Source of the DNA: Clostridia bacterium
GTDB lineage: Bacteria; Bacillota_A; Clostridia; Christensenellales; Aristaeellaceae
NCBI GenBank assembly: GCA_009783365.1
Contig: WRHG01000118.1
Location: 1-6,140, forward strand
Direction: 5' to 3'
Length of the DNA: 6,140 bases
Part shown: positions 5,920 to 6,140 of the stretch, piece by piece
How the letters are laid out: every line of letters starts with the position of its first letter
Position numbering within the stretch: position 1 is the stretch's first letter
Notes under the pieces: model-generated
The model's input: the letters and a program-made list of their open reading frames with translations, nothing else
The model's database searches: none
Told to the model about the DNA's origin: nothing
Translations under genes and position numbers: made by a program

Positions 5920-6140
5920 GTGGTAATTAAAAAGCACCGGGCAAGAATTATAGCTTCAGTTGTTACTTTAGCGTTACTCGCGATCGCGTGGTTTTACGGC
6001 GGCAATTACCCGGGTAAAGAGCAGTTATCAGTTGTCAGTGATCAGTTGTCAGATGCGGAAACGCAAGAGCAGTGGGCAGCGGACAGTGGGCAGAAAACCC
6101 GTAGGGGCGATTATCAATCGCCCGCCGGTGCAGTTCCCTC
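5920..6140 (+). CDS. Membrane-anchored or secreted protein, N-terminal part (3' partial)
   Basis: The frame is open from 5881 to the right edge, with 73 codons visible from GTG 5920. Residues 1-10 are basic (VVIKKHRARI) and are followed by a hydrophobic stretch, IIASVVTLALLAIAWFYGG, which fits a signal anchor or single membrane helix with the rest outside the cell. The hydrophobic segment has no clear signal peptidase site. Everything after about residue 34 is low-complexity sequence encoded by dispersed repeats. In Clostridia, small proteins with this kind of N-terminus often carry a DUF4430 domain further on and lie beside toroid proteins; by that analogy this may be another DUF4430 partner, but the domain would be outside the window. 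GTG is chosen because no ATG is in frame; ATT at 5911 is an alternative. Confidence 0.55.
   Translation, partial: MVIKKHRARIIASVVTLALLAIAWFYGGNYPGKEQLSVVSDQLSDAETQEQWAADSGQKTRRGDYQSPAGAVP
6022..6052 (+). repeat. CAGTT(G/A)TCAGT tandem repeat inside the third reading frame
   Basis: ATCAGTTGTCAG occurs exactly at 6027-6038 and 6041-6052, a 14-bp period, preceded by a partial CAGTT unit at 6022. It encodes QLSVVSDQLSD in the third gene. Sequences of this sort are common dispersed repeats in bacterial intergenic DNA. Confidence 0.8.
6070..6093 (+). repeat. CAGTGGGCAG direct repeat inside the third reading frame
   Basis: CAGTGGGCAG occurs exactly at 6070-6079 and 6084-6093, again with a 14-bp period, separated by CGGA. 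It immediately follows the CAGTTGTCAG array, with which it shares the CAG-GT-CAG pattern, and looks like a related, diverged unit. Confidence 0.75.
6105..6123. repeat. GGGCGATT inverted repeat hairpin inside the third reading frame
   Basis: GGGCGATT (6105-6112) and AATCGCCC (6116-6123) pair perfectly around ATC. With the preceding GTAGG this is the form of a widely dispersed bacterial repeat (GTAGGGGCGATT...AATCGCCC). It encodes GDYQSPA in the third gene. Confidence 0.75.

Overview
The window looks like chromosomal DNA from a Gram-positive, probably anaerobic, bacterium of the Clostridia or a related Bacillota class. Two large proteins end in S-layer homology (SLH) domains, ribosome binding sites are strong GGAGG sequences, and the intergenic DNA is full of small dispersed repeats. 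Species cannot be named from this sequence alone. All genes that can be supported lie on the + strand.

Bases 1-3630 hold the 3' part of a very large surface protein, open through the left edge of the window. In order it carries about 450 residues of beta-rich ectodomain, an alpha/alpha-toroid domain of the squalene-cyclase/prenyltransferase fold, a small FIVAR-like helical segment, a DUF4430 (transcobalamin C-terminal-like) domain, a Gly/Thr-rich linker and three SLH domains. Bases 3631-3948 are intergenic and hold a short GC-rich hairpin, a long inverted repeat, a promoter-like sequence and a 31-codon remnant that resembles the C-terminus of a toxin-antitoxin antitoxin. Bases 3949-5565 encode a second secreted toroid + SLH protein, 538 residues, clearly paralogous to the toroid of the first but without DUF4430.

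Bases 5566-5919 contain no convincing gene. They hold a 7-bp tandem array that supplies the stop codon of the second gene, two inverted copies of a dispersed GTCATTGCG-type repeat, and a long imperfect hairpin between them. From about 5920 a third gene begins and runs off the right edge: a short lysine/arginine-rich N-terminus, one hydrophobic segment, and then reading frame made largely of three repeat families.

The main biological idea is that this is a cell-surface ligand-capture locus. Toroid followed by DUF4430 is the fold order of animal cobalamin carriers (intrinsic factor, transcobalamin), here fixed to the cell wall by SLH domains. A corrinoid or another small ligand is a reasonable hypothesis. 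No cobalamin riboswitch, transporter or corrinoid enzyme is visible in the window, so the ligand is unproven.
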